Shown here: positions 56,298-64,000 of the stretch, one piece after another
How the letters are laid out: each line of letters begins with the position of its first letter
Numbering within the stretch: position 1 is the first letter of the stretch
NCBI RefSeq assembly: GCF_014595955.1
Contig: NZ_JABVCF010000009.1
Coordinates: forward strand, 1 to 64,000
Direction: 5' to 3'
From: Pseudaminobacter soli (ex Zhang et al. 2022)
GTDB taxonomy: Bacteria; Pseudomonadota; Alphaproteobacteria; Rhizobiales; Rhizobiaceae
DNA length: 64,000 bases
The notes under the pieces: model-generated
Database searches by the model: none
Told to the model about the DNA's origin: nothing
The model's input: only the letters and a program-made list of their open reading frames with translations
Position numbers and translations under genes: made by a program

Positions 56298-56762
56298 ATG
56301 CGGGGTCGGAGGCGAAAGCTCCTGGCGATGGCGGCAACTCTGTCAGCGGCACTCGGCTGCGCGCCGGCGCTGGCGGGGCAAGCCGTCCTCGTGCCTAACC
56401 GCGTCATCTACCCGGGCGAGACCATCGTCGCGAACGCCCTCAGGGAACTGATCCTGGCCGAAGGCAAAGTGGCGCCCGAGAACGTCGTGATCGAGCTTTC
56501 GGGCCTAGAAGGCAAGATTGCCAAGCGCACGCTGCTTCCGGGCCGCTATGTCCGGCCGAATGCATTGCGCGAAGCCTATGTCGTGGAGAAAGGCGTGGCC
56601 GTCGAAATGATCTTCGCCGCCGGCGGACTCACCATCTCGGCGACGGCGGTGACGCTTGAGCCGGGCTCTGCCGGTGACATGGTCAAGCTGCGCAACGTCG
56701 ACAGCGGCAAGATCGTGTCCGGGACGGTGATGGGCGACGGAACCGTGAGGGTCGGCGGCTGA
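56298..56762 (+). CDS. flgA: P-ring assembly chaperone FlgA
   Basis: A 154-residue periplasmic protein with a signal peptide ending APALAGQ and a SAF-like core: VPNRVIYPGETI, RTLLPGRYVRPNALRE, VRLRNVDSGKIVSGTV-type end (GDMVKLRNVDSGKI). Shorter than the enteric protein, lacking its first domain, as usual in alphaproteobacteria. It overlaps flgI by one base. Confidence 0.93.
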   Translation: MRGRRRKLLAMAATLSAALGCAPALAGQAVLVPNRVIYPGETIVANALRELILAEGKVAPENVVIELSGLEGKIAKRTLLPGRYVRPNALREAYVVEKGVAVEMIFAAGGLTISATAVTLEPGSAGDMVKLRNVDSGKIVSGTVMGDGTVRVGG

Positions 56763-57946
56763 TGCGCCGGATTCTCGCCTCGCTTCTCGCTTTCGCCCTG
56801 GCGGTGCCAGCGGCACTCGCCGATGACAACCGCATGGTTGTGCGCGGCGGGGGTAAGGGCGACGGCACCGACTACACCGTGCTGAGCGGCGGCCGCGACC
56901 TCGTGCCGGCGCGCATCAAGGATATCGCCCAACTCCAGAGTTCACGCGACAACCAACTCGTCGGCTACGGACTGGTGATCGGTCTTCAGGGCACGGGGGA
57001 TGGCCTCCGCAACTCGCCCTTTACCGAACAGTCGATCGCCGCCATGCTTGAAAATCTCGGCATCGCCAGCGGGGGCGGCCGGTCGCGTGCAAAGAACGTT
57101 GCGGCGGTCATCGTGACGGCCAATCTTCCGCCTTTCGTGGAATCGGGCGCACGCATCGACGTGTCCGTATCCTCACTCGGGGATGCGACCTCGCTCCAGG
57201 GCGGAACCCTGGTGATGACCCCGCTCAAGGCGGCCGACGGCGAAATCTATGCGGTGGCGCAAGGTCCCGTCTTCATCTCCGGCTTCACCGCCCAGGGCCA
57301 GGCTGAGACGCTCACGCAAGGCGTGCCGACCGCGGGCCGCGTCCCCAACGGCGCCATCGTCGAACGCAGCGTTCCGGCGAACTTCGCCGATCAGGACAAG
57401 CTTTGTCTGCAGTTGCGCAACGCCGACTATTCGACCGCGGTGCGCATCGCGGATGCCATCAATGACTACTCGATGGAGCGCTTCGGCACCCGGGTCGCCA
57501 GCGAGCAGGACGCGCGTACCGTCATCATCAAGAAACCCGCCAAGATTTCGACCGCGCGGTTTTTCGCCGAACTCGAGAACCTGATCGTCGACACGGATGC
57601 GCCCGCGCGCGTCGTCGTCGACGAACGCACCGGCACGATCGTCATCGGCAACGAGGTCAAGATCTCGCGCGTCGCCGTCAGTCACGGCACGCTCACCGTG
57701 CGGATCACCGAGACCCCCACCATCGTCCAGCCCGAACCCTTTTCGAAGGGCGTGACCGCCGTGGAGCCGTCCACCGCGATCAGTGCGAGCCAGCCCGATG
57801 CGCGCGTTGCAGTGCTCGACGGTCCCGACCTGGAGATGCTGGTCGACGGCCTCAACCGTCTCGGCGTCAAGCCGGACGGCATCATTGCCATTCTTCAGGG
57901 CATCAAGTCGGCCGGCGCGCTCCAGGCCGATCTGGTGCTGCAGTAG
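56762..57946 (+). CDS. flgI: Flagellar P-ring protein FlgI
   Basis: A 394-residue periplasmic ring protein with a signal peptide ending AALADD, then RIKDIAQLQSSRDNQLVGYGL and LQGTGDGLRNSPFTEQS, and a C-terminal GVKPDGIIAILQGIKSAGALQAD (two stretches). About 25 residues longer near the N-terminus (Gly-rich RGGGKGDGTDYTV) than many FlgI proteins. Shares its first base with the flgA stop. Confidence 0.96.
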   Translation: MRRILASLLAFALAVPAALADDNRMVVRGGGKGDGTDYTVLSGGRDLVPARIKDIAQLQSSRDNQLVGYGLVIGLQGTGDGLRNSPFTEQSIAAMLENLGIASGGGRSRAKNVAAVIVTANLPPFVESGARIDVSVSSLGDATSLQGGTLVMTPLKAADGEIYAVAQGPVFISGFTAQGQAETLTQGVPTAGRVPNGAIVERSVPANFADQDKLCLQLRNADYSTAVRIADAINDYSMERFGTRVASEQDARTVIIKKPAKISTARFFAELENLIVDTDAPARVVVDERTGTIVIGNEVKISRVAVSHGTLTVRITETPTIVQPEPFSKGVTAVEPSTAISASQPDARVAVLDGPDLEMLVDGLNRLGVKPDGIIAILQGIKSAGALQADLVLQ

Positions 57947-57955
57947 GTGACAGAG

Positions 57956-58474
57956 ATGACCAGCGCCTCTCGATTCCCGCTCGCCAGGACAAGGTCGGCC
58001 GCCGCACTTGGGCTGCTCATGGCGCTCGCATGCGGACCCGCCGCCACGCAGACCTTTCCGCTTTCCGGCACGGAATCGGCTTCCGAAGTGGAGAAGTTCT
58101 GTACGGGCATCGCCGACGCGGCGCGCGATCGCCGCTACTCGCTGCAGGCGATGGAACTCAAGAAGCTCAAGGACGAAGTCGACGAGAGGATCAGGCAGCT
58201 CGAACAGAAGCGCGCCGAGTACGAAGATTGGATGGAGAGGCGCGAGAAATTCCTCGAGGAAGCCCAGGAGAACGTCGTCAAGGTCTACGCATCCATGAAG
58301 GCCGACGCGGCCGCGGAGCGCCTGGCCGAAGTCAACGTCAATCTCGCGGCAGGCATCCTGATGAAGCTCGATTCCCGCAAGGCGGGAGTCATCCTCAACG
58401 AAATGGACAGCAAGGCCGCCGCGACGCTCACCGGCATAATGGCGAGCGCGGCGCGCAGGGAAGATCCCTCATGA
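57956..58474 (+). CDS. motE: MotE periplasmic chaperone
   Basis: A 172-residue exported protein with a signal peptide (LGLLMALACGPAATQ), an extended charged coiled coil (LKKLKDEVDERIRQLEQKRA and on) and an MgtE-N-like end (LDSRKAGVILNEMDSKAAA). In Sinorhizobium MotE is the chaperone of the periplasmic motor protein MotC. Between flgI and flgH as in that genus. GTG at 57947 is an alternative start. Overlaps flgH by 4 bases. Confidence 0.9.
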   Translation: MTSASRFPLARTRSAAALGLLMALACGPAATQTFPLSGTESASEVEKFCTGIADAARDRRYSLQAMELKKLKDEVDERIRQLEQKRAEYEDWMERREKFLEEAQENVVKVYASMKADAAAERLAEVNVNLAAGILMKLDSRKAGVILNEMDSKAAATLTGIMASAARREDPS

Positions 58475-59226
58475 CCAGCCCCGATCAGTTCCTCCCCCCG
58501 CACGCCAGAGGGCGGATGATCGTCATCGGCAGGAGCGTGGCGGCGATCGCCGCTATCGGATTCCTGGCCGGCTGCGCCAGCTTGAACGAAGTCGGCAGGG
58601 AGCCGGCCATGACGCCTGTCGGGGCGGGTGTCGCAGTGGTGCCGGCCCCATATAGCTACGCCGAGCCGCCCGCACGCCCGGTCAAGCGCTTCTCGCTCTG
58701 GGACGACAGGCAGAGCCGGCTCTTCACCGATGCCCGCGCCATCGCCACCGGCGATATCCTGACGGTCTTCATCCGCATCAACGATCGCGCCCGCTTCAAG
58801 AACGAATCCGACCGGAGCCGCATCTCGGCGCGGTCGCTGAGCGTGGGGCTGGCCGGCGATTGGAACGGGACCAAGACCGGCACCGCGACCGCAGATGGCG
58901 CCATCGACTCCGCCACGAGGACCAATGGCGCCGGCGCCACCGAGCGCTCGGAGGACATGGTGCTGAACGTGGCGGCGGTCGTGACCGACGTGATGCCGAA
59001 CGGCAATCTGCTGATCAGCGGCTCCCAGGAAGTGCGGGTCAACTACGAGCTTCGCGTGCTCACCATCGCCGGCATAGTGAGGCCCCAGGACATCGGACCG
59101 AACAATACGATCTCCTATGAACGCATCGCCGAGGCTCGCATCTCCTATGGCGGCCGGGGCCGCCTGAGCGAAGTGCAGCAGCCGGCCTGGGGCCACCAGA
59201 TCGTCGATCAGGTCCTGCCCTTCTGA
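58471..59226 (+). CDS. flgH: Flagellar L-ring lipoprotein FlgH
   Basis: A 251-residue outer-membrane ring protein. Lipobox LAGC about residue 35, then DDRQSRLFTDARAIATGDIL, the NESDRSR / GTATADG middle and LISGSQEVRVNYELRVLTIAG end. ATG at 58471 overlaps the motE stop. Confidence 0.96.
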   Translation: MTSPDQFLPPHARGRMIVIGRSVAAIAAIGFLAGCASLNEVGREPAMTPVGAGVAVVPAPYSYAEPPARPVKRFSLWDDRQSRLFTDARAIATGDILTVFIRINDRARFKNESDRSRISARSLSVGLAGDWNGTKTGTATADGAIDSATRTNGAGATERSEDMVLNVAAVVTDVMPNGNLLISGSQEVRVNYELRVLTIAGIVRPQDIGPNNTISYERIAEARISYGGRGRLSEVQQPAWGHQIVDQVLPF

Positions 59227-59238
59227 GCGAGGCTTTCA

Positions 59239-59760
59239 ATGGCGATCACCGATCAAAGCGCACCGCCGCCCAGGGGCCCTTCCCTCGTCGTCCAGGGGGC
59301 GGTGCTCCTGTTGATGACCGCCGCCGCGGTCGGGGGCGGCTGGTTCGCCGGAGACTACCTCGGCAAGAACAGCGCGCCGGCGGTGGCCGAAGAAGCGACC
59401 ACCAGCCAGACCCAGGCTGGCGCGCATGGTGCCGCAGGTGCGCCGGGGCAAGCAGGCGCTCATGGCCCCGCAGTTGGTCCCGTCCTGGTTCCTCTGGAGT
59501 CGATGACGACCAACCTGGCCGCGCCGACAACGGTGTGGATCAGGCTAGAGATGTCGCTGCTTCTGGAAGAGCCTCTGCCGCTGGAGCTTGTCGAGACGAT
59601 CCATCAGGACCTTCTCGCCTATCTGCGCACCGTCAAGCTGCACCAGATCGAGGGCGCGAGCGGCTACCAGCACTTGAAGGAAGACCTTGAGGAGCGCGCG
59701 CGCATCCGCAGCGACGGCAAGGTGAAGCAGATCCTGGTACGCACGCTGTTGTTCGAATGA
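59239..59760 (+). CDS. fliL: Flagellar basal-body protein FliL
   Basis: A 173-residue membrane protein: one N-terminal helix (about 15-37), an Ala/Gly/His-rich linker, and the periplasmic stator-associated domain LVPLESMTTNLA ... IRSDGKVKQILVRTLLFE. It supports stator function. It overlaps fliP by 4 bases. Confidence 0.93.
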   Translation: MAITDQSAPPPRGPSLVVQGAVLLLMTAAAVGGGWFAGDYLGKNSAPAVAEEATTSQTQAGAHGAAGAPGQAGAHGPAVGPVLVPLESMTTNLAAPTTVWIRLEMSLLLEEPLPLELVETIHQDLLAYLRTVKLHQIEGASGYQHLKEDLEERARIRSDGKVKQILVRTLLFE

Positions 59761-60488
59761 AACGCTTCCTTACCACCCTGGTCCTGCTTGCCGCCGCGAC
59801 AGGAGCCGCCCACGCGCAGCAGCTCGACCTGGGACCCCTGTCCCGGGCCGACGGCACCACGATCGGCTACATCATCCAGATGTTCGGGCTCATCACGGTC
59901 TTGTCCGTGGCGCCGGGCCTGCTCATCATGGTCACCAGCTTCACCCGCTTCGTGATCGCCTTCTCGATCCTACGCGCCGGCATGGGCCTGCAGACCACGC
60001 CGGCAAACCTCATCCTGATCAGCCTGTCGCTGTTCATGACCTTCTATGTCATGGCCCCGACCTTCGATCAGGCCTGGACCAACGGCGTGCGGCCACTGAT
60101 GAACAACGAGATCGATGAGACGGTCGCCCTCGAGCGAATCTCGACGCCGTTCCGCGACTTCATGGTCCGCAACGTCCGCGACAAGGATTTCGACCTCTTC
60201 GCGGATCTGGCGCGCGAGCGCGGCCAGACGGTATCGGTCGAGGACCCGGACCTGCGCGTCATCATCCCGGCCTTCATGATCTCGGAGATCCGGCGCGGCT
60301 TCGAGATTGGCTTCCTGATCGTGCTGCCATTCCTGGTCATCGACCTCATCGTCGCGACCATCACCATGGCGATGGGCATGATGATGCTGCCGCCTACCGT
60401 CATCTCGCTGCCCTTCAAGCTGCTGTTCTTCGTGCTCATCGACGGCTGGAACCTGCTCGTCGGCAGCCTCGTGCGGTCTTTTACCTGA
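59757..60488 (+). CDS. fliP: Flagellar export gate protein FliP
   Basis: A 243-residue core gate subunit with a cleavable signal (TGAAHAQQ) and four helices: SFTRFVIAFSILRAGMGLQ, LFMTFYVMAPTFDQAW, and the LVIDLIVATITMAMGMMMLPP signature (two stretches). Last gene of the flgB-fliP run; a terminator follows. Confidence 0.97.
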   Translation: MKRFLTTLVLLAAATGAAHAQQLDLGPLSRADGTTIGYIIQMFGLITVLSVAPGLLIMVTSFTRFVIAFSILRAGMGLQTTPANLILISLSLFMTFYVMAPTFDQAWTNGVRPLMNNEIDETVALERISTPFRDFMVRNVRDKDFDLFADLARERGQTVSVEDPDLRVIIPAFMISEIRRGFEIGFLIVLPFLVIDLIVATITMAMGMMMLPPTVISLPFKLLFFVLIDGWNLLVGSLVRSFT

Positions 60489-60523
60489 GTTCGCTGCCCG
60501 ACTGAAAATTACCGCCCAAGAGC

Positions 60524-60558
60524 ATCCGCCCCGCAAACCCGCCGGGCGGATATTTTTA
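60524..60558 (+). terminator. Rho-independent terminator after fliP
   Basis: Perfect arms ATCCGCCC (60524-60531) and GGGCGGAT (60544-60551), 12-base loop, followed by ATTTTTA. It should insulate the flagellin gene from the rod/ring operon. Confidence 0.7.
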
Positions 60559-60564
60559 TCGCGT

Positions 60565-60579
60565 TAACCATGCCGGTTA
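60565..60579 (+). promoter_or_regulatory. Dyad in the flagellin promoter region
   Basis: TAACC-ATGCC-GGTTA is a perfect 5-base-arm dyad just after the fliP terminator, about 150 bases before the flagellin ATG. It may be part of a flagellar-class promoter or an activator (for example Rem) site. No clear sigma28 or sigma54 consensus was identified. Confidence 0.3.
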
Positions 60580-60667
60580 GGTCTTTCGTAGGATTCGAAG
60601 CCTAAGTCTGAACCTGCATGGCGGGCTGAACTTTCAAGACAACGTTCAAGGCATGATGCCGCCCCGT

Positions 60668-60689
60668 CATACCGGTCTCGCCCGGTATG
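60668..60689 (+). promoter_or_regulatory. Stem-loop in the flagellin 5' leader
   Basis: Perfect 8-base arms CATACCGG (60668-60675) and CCGGTATG (60682-60689) with a TCTCGC loop, 36 bases before the flagellin ATG. In Caulobacter and relatives the FlbT protein binds the flagellin leader to control mRNA stability and translation; this hairpin is a good candidate for such a site. Confidence 0.5.
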
Positions 60690-60725
60690 TTCCTAGAAAG
60701 TACGAATTCAAAAGGAACAGGACTG

Positions 60726-61502
60726 ATGTCCAGTCTTCTCACCAACGCCTCTGCGATGACGGCGCTGCAGACGCTTTCGAACACCAACAAGAACCTTGCC
60801 ACTACCCAGAACCGCATCGCGACCGGCCTGAAGGTTTCGACCGCTTCGGACAATGCCGCCTATTGGTCAATCTCGACCGGCATGAAGGCGCAGAACGCCG
60901 TCAACCAGGCGGTCAAGGAATCGCTGGGCTTCGGCTCCGCCGTCGTCGACGTTGCCTACACCGGCCTCGAAGAGGCGATCAAACTCGGCGAGAAGATCCT
61001 TGCCAAGCTGGTGTCCAACGAGCAGGGCGGCATCGATACTGGGGCTACCGACAAGGAAATCACCGCGCTCACGGACCAGATCGCGCAGATCGCCCTCTCG
61101 GCCGACTTCGAGGGCCAGAACCTGTTGAAGACCGGTGGTGCCGCCCTGGATGTACTCGCCGGCTACGTCAAGGATTCGGGTACGGTTGACAAGATCACCG
61201 TGGCCGCCTACGACCTCGAAGCCGCGGCCTTCACCGATATCGCGACCGCCGAGGCGACGCTCAAGACCATGCGTGAAAACGCCGCCGATTTCGGCGCAGC
61301 CAAGATCCGCATCGACTCGCAGCTCGAATTCACCTCGAAGCTGATGGACGCCGTCGACCGCGGCGTTGGCGCACTCGTGGACGCCGACATGGAAGCAGAG
61401 TCGGCACGCCTTTCGGCTCTGCAGGTCCAGCAGCAGCTCGGCATCCAGGCGCTCTCGATCGCCAACGGGAGCGCGCAGGGCGTCCTGTCGCTCTTCCGCT
61501 AA
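60726..61502 (+). CDS. Flagellin (short form)
   Basis: A 258-residue filament protein with conserved D0/D1 ends: SSLLTNASAMTALQTL, ATTQNRIATGLKVSTASDNA at the N-terminus and LVDADMEAESARLSALQVQQ...ALSIANGSAQGVLSLFR at the C-terminus. The variable middle is small, so the outer D2/D3 domains are nearly absent. ATG at 60726 with GGAACAG upstream. Only one flagellin gene is in the window, whereas many rhizobia have several in tandem here. Confidence 0.95.
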   Translation: MSSLLTNASAMTALQTLSNTNKNLATTQNRIATGLKVSTASDNAAYWSISTGMKAQNAVNQAVKESLGFGSAVVDVAYTGLEEAIKLGEKILAKLVSNEQGGIDTGATDKEITALTDQIAQIALSADFEGQNLLKTGGAALDVLAGYVKDSGTVDKITVAAYDLEAAAFTDIATAEATLKTMRENAADFGAAKIRIDSQLEFTSKLMDAVDRGVGALVDADMEAESARLSALQVQQQLGIQALSIANGSAQGVLSLFR

Positions 61503-61524
61503 GCGGCACACAAGACTCTTATCG

Positions 61525-61558
61525 ATCGGGCCGCCCTCGGGCGGCCCGATTTCATTTT
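61525..61558 (+). terminator. Rho-independent terminator after flagellin
   Basis: Perfect 11-base arms ATCGGGCCGCC (61525-61535) and GGCGGCCCGAT (61540-61550), loop CTCG, followed by TTCATTTT. Strong terminator for the highly expressed flagellin mRNA. Confidence 0.8.
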
Positions 61559-61611
61559 CGCACAAGCTTGAACGGCTAGCCTGGCATCGGAATGTCTTGG
61601 AGCCGTGATCC

Positions 61612-63246
61612 GTGCCGGAGCAAATCCAGAAAATCGTCGACAACCTGCAGAGTTTCGGGCCGCGCCGACTCGCCATAATGGGCGGCGTGGCAGCGCTCAT
61701 CCTGTTGGTTTTGGGCACCGCCTCGTTCTACCTGAACCGCCCCGCCTACGAGACGCTCTATGTCGGCCTGGAGCGGAGCGACGTGAACCAGATCGGCCTC
61801 GTGCTGAGCGAAGCCGGCATCGGCTTCGACGTCGCCTCCGACGGCACCACCGTGCTCGTCCCGGCCGGCAAGACGGCGGCGGCGCGCATGCTTTTGGCCG
61901 AGAAGGGCCTGCCCACCAGCGCCAATGCCGGCTACGAGCTCTTCGACAATGTCGGCTCGCTCGGCCTCACCTCCTTCATGCAGCAGGTGACGCGCGTCAG
62001 GGCGCTCGAGGGCGAAATCGCCCGCACCATCCAGTCGATCAACGGGATCAAGGCGGCGCGCGTGCACCTCGTCCTGTCCGAGCGGGCAAGCTTCCGCCGC
62101 GACGAACAGCAGCCTTCCGCCTCGGTCGTGATCCGCGCCGGCGAACTGGATGCCGCCAAGAGCGCAAGCGCGATCCGCTACCTCGTCGCAGCCGCGGTCC
62201 CCGGCCTTGGCGTCGAGAAGGTAACGGTCCTCGACGCAAGCGGCACGCTGCTCGCCGCCGGTGACGATCCTGCGAATTCGACCGTCAGCCGCTCCCTCGG
62301 CGTGGAGCGCAACGTCGAGATGCAGGTCGAGGACAATATCCGCCGCGCGCTGACCCCATATCTCGGGCCGGAGAACTTCCGAGCCAGCGTGAAGGCGGAC
62401 GTCAATACCGACATGCGCCAGTCGGAAGAGATGATCTTCGATCCGGAATCGCGCGTCGAGCGCTCCGTCCAGGTCGTTCGCTCCAACGAGAACTCCAGCC
62501 AGCAGTCGTCGGCAACGCCAACCTCGGTCGACCAGAACCTGCCGGAAACGCAGACACAGACGACACAGGGCCCCCAGTCTTCCGAGCAGGCCGAGCGTAA
62601 GGAAGAAACGACCAACTACGAGATCAACTCCAAGCGCATCCAGACCACCAGCAACGGCTACACGCTGACGAAGCTGTCGATCGCAGTGGTGGTGAACCAG
62701 CAGCGCCTGGCCGCCATTCTCGGCAAGGATGCCACGCCGGAGCAGATTGCCCAGCGCATCGAGGAGATTCAGAAGGTGGTCGCCTCGGCCGCTGGTCTCG
62801 ATTACACGCGCGGCGATCGGCTGAACGTCTCGGCGGTAGAGTTCATCGACGGGCTCGACGGGACCGAGATCGCCACCCCCGGGATCGTGGATAGCATCGG
62901 GCAGCATGCCGGCACCATGATCAACGCGGCGGCCTTCGTGCTGGTGGCCTTCCTGCTGGCCTTCTTCGGGCTGCGCCCGATGATCGCTTCGATGCAGAAG
63001 CCTGCCGATGTGCCAGCGCTGGCCGGGCCGTCCTTCGAGGAGGTCCAGCAGTCGCTGCCGAACCCGAACTTCGCCGGCCTGGCGAACGCTGCGCTGCCGG
63101 GCATGCCCGATGGATCGCAGATCGACGACCTGCGCCAGAAGTTCAAGCCGGCGCCCCAGGAGCGGCTGGCCCGCATGGTCGATCTCAACGAGGAGCGCAC
63201 CGCAACCATCCTGCGCAAGTGGGCGCATCCGGAACTGGCTAGCTGA
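61612..63246 (+). CDS. fliF: Flagellar MS-ring protein FliF
   Basis: A 544-residue ring protein with two membrane helices (about 22-42 and 440-465). RBM domains include PAYETLYVGLERSDVNQIGL, GYELFDNVGSLGLTSFMQQV and ALEGEIARTIQSINGIKAARVHLV. The C-terminal FliG-binding region ends RMVDLNEERTATILRKWAHPE. GTG start at 61612 with GGAG about 11 bases upstream. In Sinorhizobium fliF precedes visN; here it follows flagellin. It overlaps the FliH-like gene by one base. Confidence 0.95.
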   Translation: MPEQIQKIVDNLQSFGPRRLAIMGGVAALILLVLGTASFYLNRPAYETLYVGLERSDVNQIGLVLSEAGIGFDVASDGTTVLVPAGKTAAARMLLAEKGLPTSANAGYELFDNVGSLGLTSFMQQVTRVRALEGEIARTIQSINGIKAARVHLVLSERASFRRDEQQPSASVVIRAGELDAAKSASAIRYLVAAAVPGLGVEKVTVLDASGTLLAAGDDPANSTVSRSLGVERNVEMQVEDNIRRALTPYLGPENFRASVKADVNTDMRQSEEMIFDPESRVERSVQVVRSNENSSQQSSATPTSVDQNLPETQTQTTQGPQSSEQAERKEETTNYEINSKRIQTTSNGYTLTKLSIAVVVNQQRLAAILGKDATPEQIAQRIEEIQKVVASAAGLDYTRGDRLNVSAVEFIDGLDGTEIATPGIVDSIGQHAGTMINAAAFVLVAFLLAFFGLRPMIASMQKPADVPALAGPSFEEVQQSLPNPNFAGLANAALPGMPDGSQIDDLRQKFKPAPQERLARMVDLNEERTATILRKWAHPELAS

Positions 63247-63872
63247 TGGCCGCCCTCAGGCTCATAGACGCGCTCCCCGACTTCGGAGCGCCCTCGCCGT
63301 CGGAGGGAGTGCATGACGCCGCGCCGGGCCCGGCCGTACCCAACGCTCTCGCGCCGTCCGGCCCGTCTACGGACGAACTCATACGTGCCGCGGTAGAACG
63401 GGCCGAGCAGGAAGTCGCTATGCGCCTGTCGGTCGAACACGAGGCCACGCTGCTCGCCGAGCGTCAGCGGCATGAAGCGGAGATCGCTCAGATGCAGGCG
63501 ACGCTGGGCGAGCAGGCCGGCGTAACGATATCCGCCCGGCTAGACGAGCTTGGTCGCGAGGCGAGCCAGCATGCTTCCGCGGCAGTCGCTCGTATCCTGA
63601 GCGGCGTCCTCAGCGAAAACCTCCTGGAGCGCTCGGTCGAAGCCCTGGGCCGCTCCGTCGCCGCTGCCATCCAGGACTCCGAGGCGATCCGCGTCGAAGT
63701 GCGGGCACCGCAATTCCTGTTTGAAGCGCTGAGCAAAGCCTTGGCCGGCCGGGCTGCCAATCTTCATCACATCGAATCGGAAGGGTTCGATCTCTCAGTT
63801 TCCCTTGATGGAACGGTCATGGAAACGAGGCTGTCCGAATGGTCGGCCACATTGTCCAGGATCCTTGAATGA
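63246..63872 (+). CDS. FliH-like flagellar assembly protein (divergent)
   Basis: A 208-residue soluble protein: Pro/Ala-rich N-terminus, a charged helical middle ([40 protein letters not shown]) and a C-terminal alpha/beta part. That order matches FliH/SctL, the stator-like regulator of the FliI ATPase. No other fliH candidate is seen in the window, and it sits between fliF and motB. Identification is by architecture and position, not strong sequence match. Confidence 0.6.
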   Translation: MAALRLIDALPDFGAPSPSEGVHDAAPGPAVPNALAPSGPSTDELIRAAVERAEQEVAMRLSVEHEATLLAERQRHEAEIAQMQATLGEQAGVTISARLDELGREASQHASAAVARILSGVLSENLLERSVEALGRSVAAAIQDSEAIRVEVRAPQFLFEALSKALAGRAANLHHIESEGFDLSVSLDGTVMETRLSEWSATLSRILE

Positions 63873-64000
63873 GCGCCGACACCCCCCACGAGATCGTCAT
63901 CGTCCGACGCGCGCACGGCGATCACGACGACGGCCATCATGGTGGCGTCTGGAAGATCGCCTTCGCCGATTTCATGACGGCGATGATGTGCTTTTTCCTC
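63869..64000 (+). CDS. motB: Flagellar stator protein MotB (5' part only)
   Basis: The first 44 codons before the window edge. Residues [17 protein letters not shown] form the single membrane helix with the proton-carrying Asp. The N-terminus contains a His/Asp-rich stretch (HGDHDDGHH). ATG overlaps the previous stop by 4 bases. The peptidoglycan-binding domain lies outside the window. Confidence 0.92.
   Translation, partial: MSADTPHEIVIVRRAHGDHDDGHHGGVWKIAFADFMTAMMCFFL

Noticed and set aside
61559-61611. Possible sigma54 promoter before fliF (TGGCAT ... TTGG)
   Set aside because: Spacing between the GG and GC-like elements is 9 bases instead of the required 5, and TTGC is not matched.
61576-63228. 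550-codon minus-strand frame opposite fliF
   Set aside because: fliF on the plus strand has full motifs; the antisense frame is Arg/Asp/His-rich and unconserved in appearance.

Overview
The window looks chromosomal and comes from a high-GC alphaproteobacterium of the Hyphomicrobiales (Rhizobiales), most likely Phyllobacteriaceae (Mesorhizobium/Aminobacter/Aquamicrobium-like). The pointers are the VisN/VisR pair of LuxR-type motility regulators, the rhizobial flagellar gene order with MotE and DUF1217, Smo-type polyol ABC transport, and an XoxF cluster. The genus is inference. I saw no tRNA, rRNA gene, CRISPR array, insertion sequence or prophage. The window starts just inside a promoter firing out of the left edge and ends inside motB.

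Layout. (1) 0.4-5.4 kb, minus strand: a CHASE4-PAS-GGDEF-EAL c-di-GMP protein, an ornithine/lysine-type PLP decarboxylase and a DMT exporter, closely spaced in one direction. (2) 5.6-14.5 kb, minus strand: a thioredoxin-reductase-like flavoprotein, then a tightly overlapping run that reads, in transcription order, XoxF lanthanide-type methanol dehydrogenase, XoxJ-like binding protein, XoxG-like cytochrome c, caa3-type oxidase subunits II (with fused cytochrome c), I and III, a small membrane protein and a membrane-anchored cytochrome c. Periplasmic alcohol oxidation and the terminal oxidase therefore seem to be made from one transcript. (3) 14.7-19.4 kb: a giant hybrid histidine kinase. (4) 19.6-29.6 kb: an ATC-hydrolase-family gene, then a polyol locus (D-ribulokinase-type FGGY kinase, HAD phosphatase, mannitol/arabitol dehydrogenase, SmoKGFE ABC transporter) with the divergent SorC-type regulator SmoC and a candidate operator. 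(5) 29.7-32.9 kb: an EmrAB-type efflux pump under a MarR repressor. (6) 33.1-37.4 kb: a second carbohydrate ABC transporter with its ATPase gene divergent from the binding protein and permeases. (7) 37.4-43.2 kb: nhaA with a strongly structured leader, an AI-2E-family exporter, a 44-residue membrane ORF, a metallophosphoesterase, SelO and a D-lyxose isomerase-type cupin.

(8) 43.6-64.0 kb: a flagellar regulon. visNR (plus) face a minus-strand operon motA-fliM-fliN-fliG-flhB-hypothetical. A plus-strand series follows: DUF1217 gene, flgF, fliI, hypothetical, a VOC-family gene, flgB-flgC-fliE-flgG-flgA-flgI-motE-flgH-fliL-fliP, terminator, flagellin, terminator, fliF, a FliH-like gene and motB (cut by the window edge). 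VisNR would be the master regulator. The genes seen cover the MS ring, C ring, rod, P and L rings, stator, export ATPase and one filament protein. Hook, hook-associated, FlhA, FliQ, FliR and MotC genes are not in the window.

Most notable: the XoxF-caa3 operon, the nested stem-loops upstream of nhaA, a perfect hairpin in the flagellin 5' leader, several dyads upstream of regulators, and uncharacterised genes embedded in the flagellar cluster.
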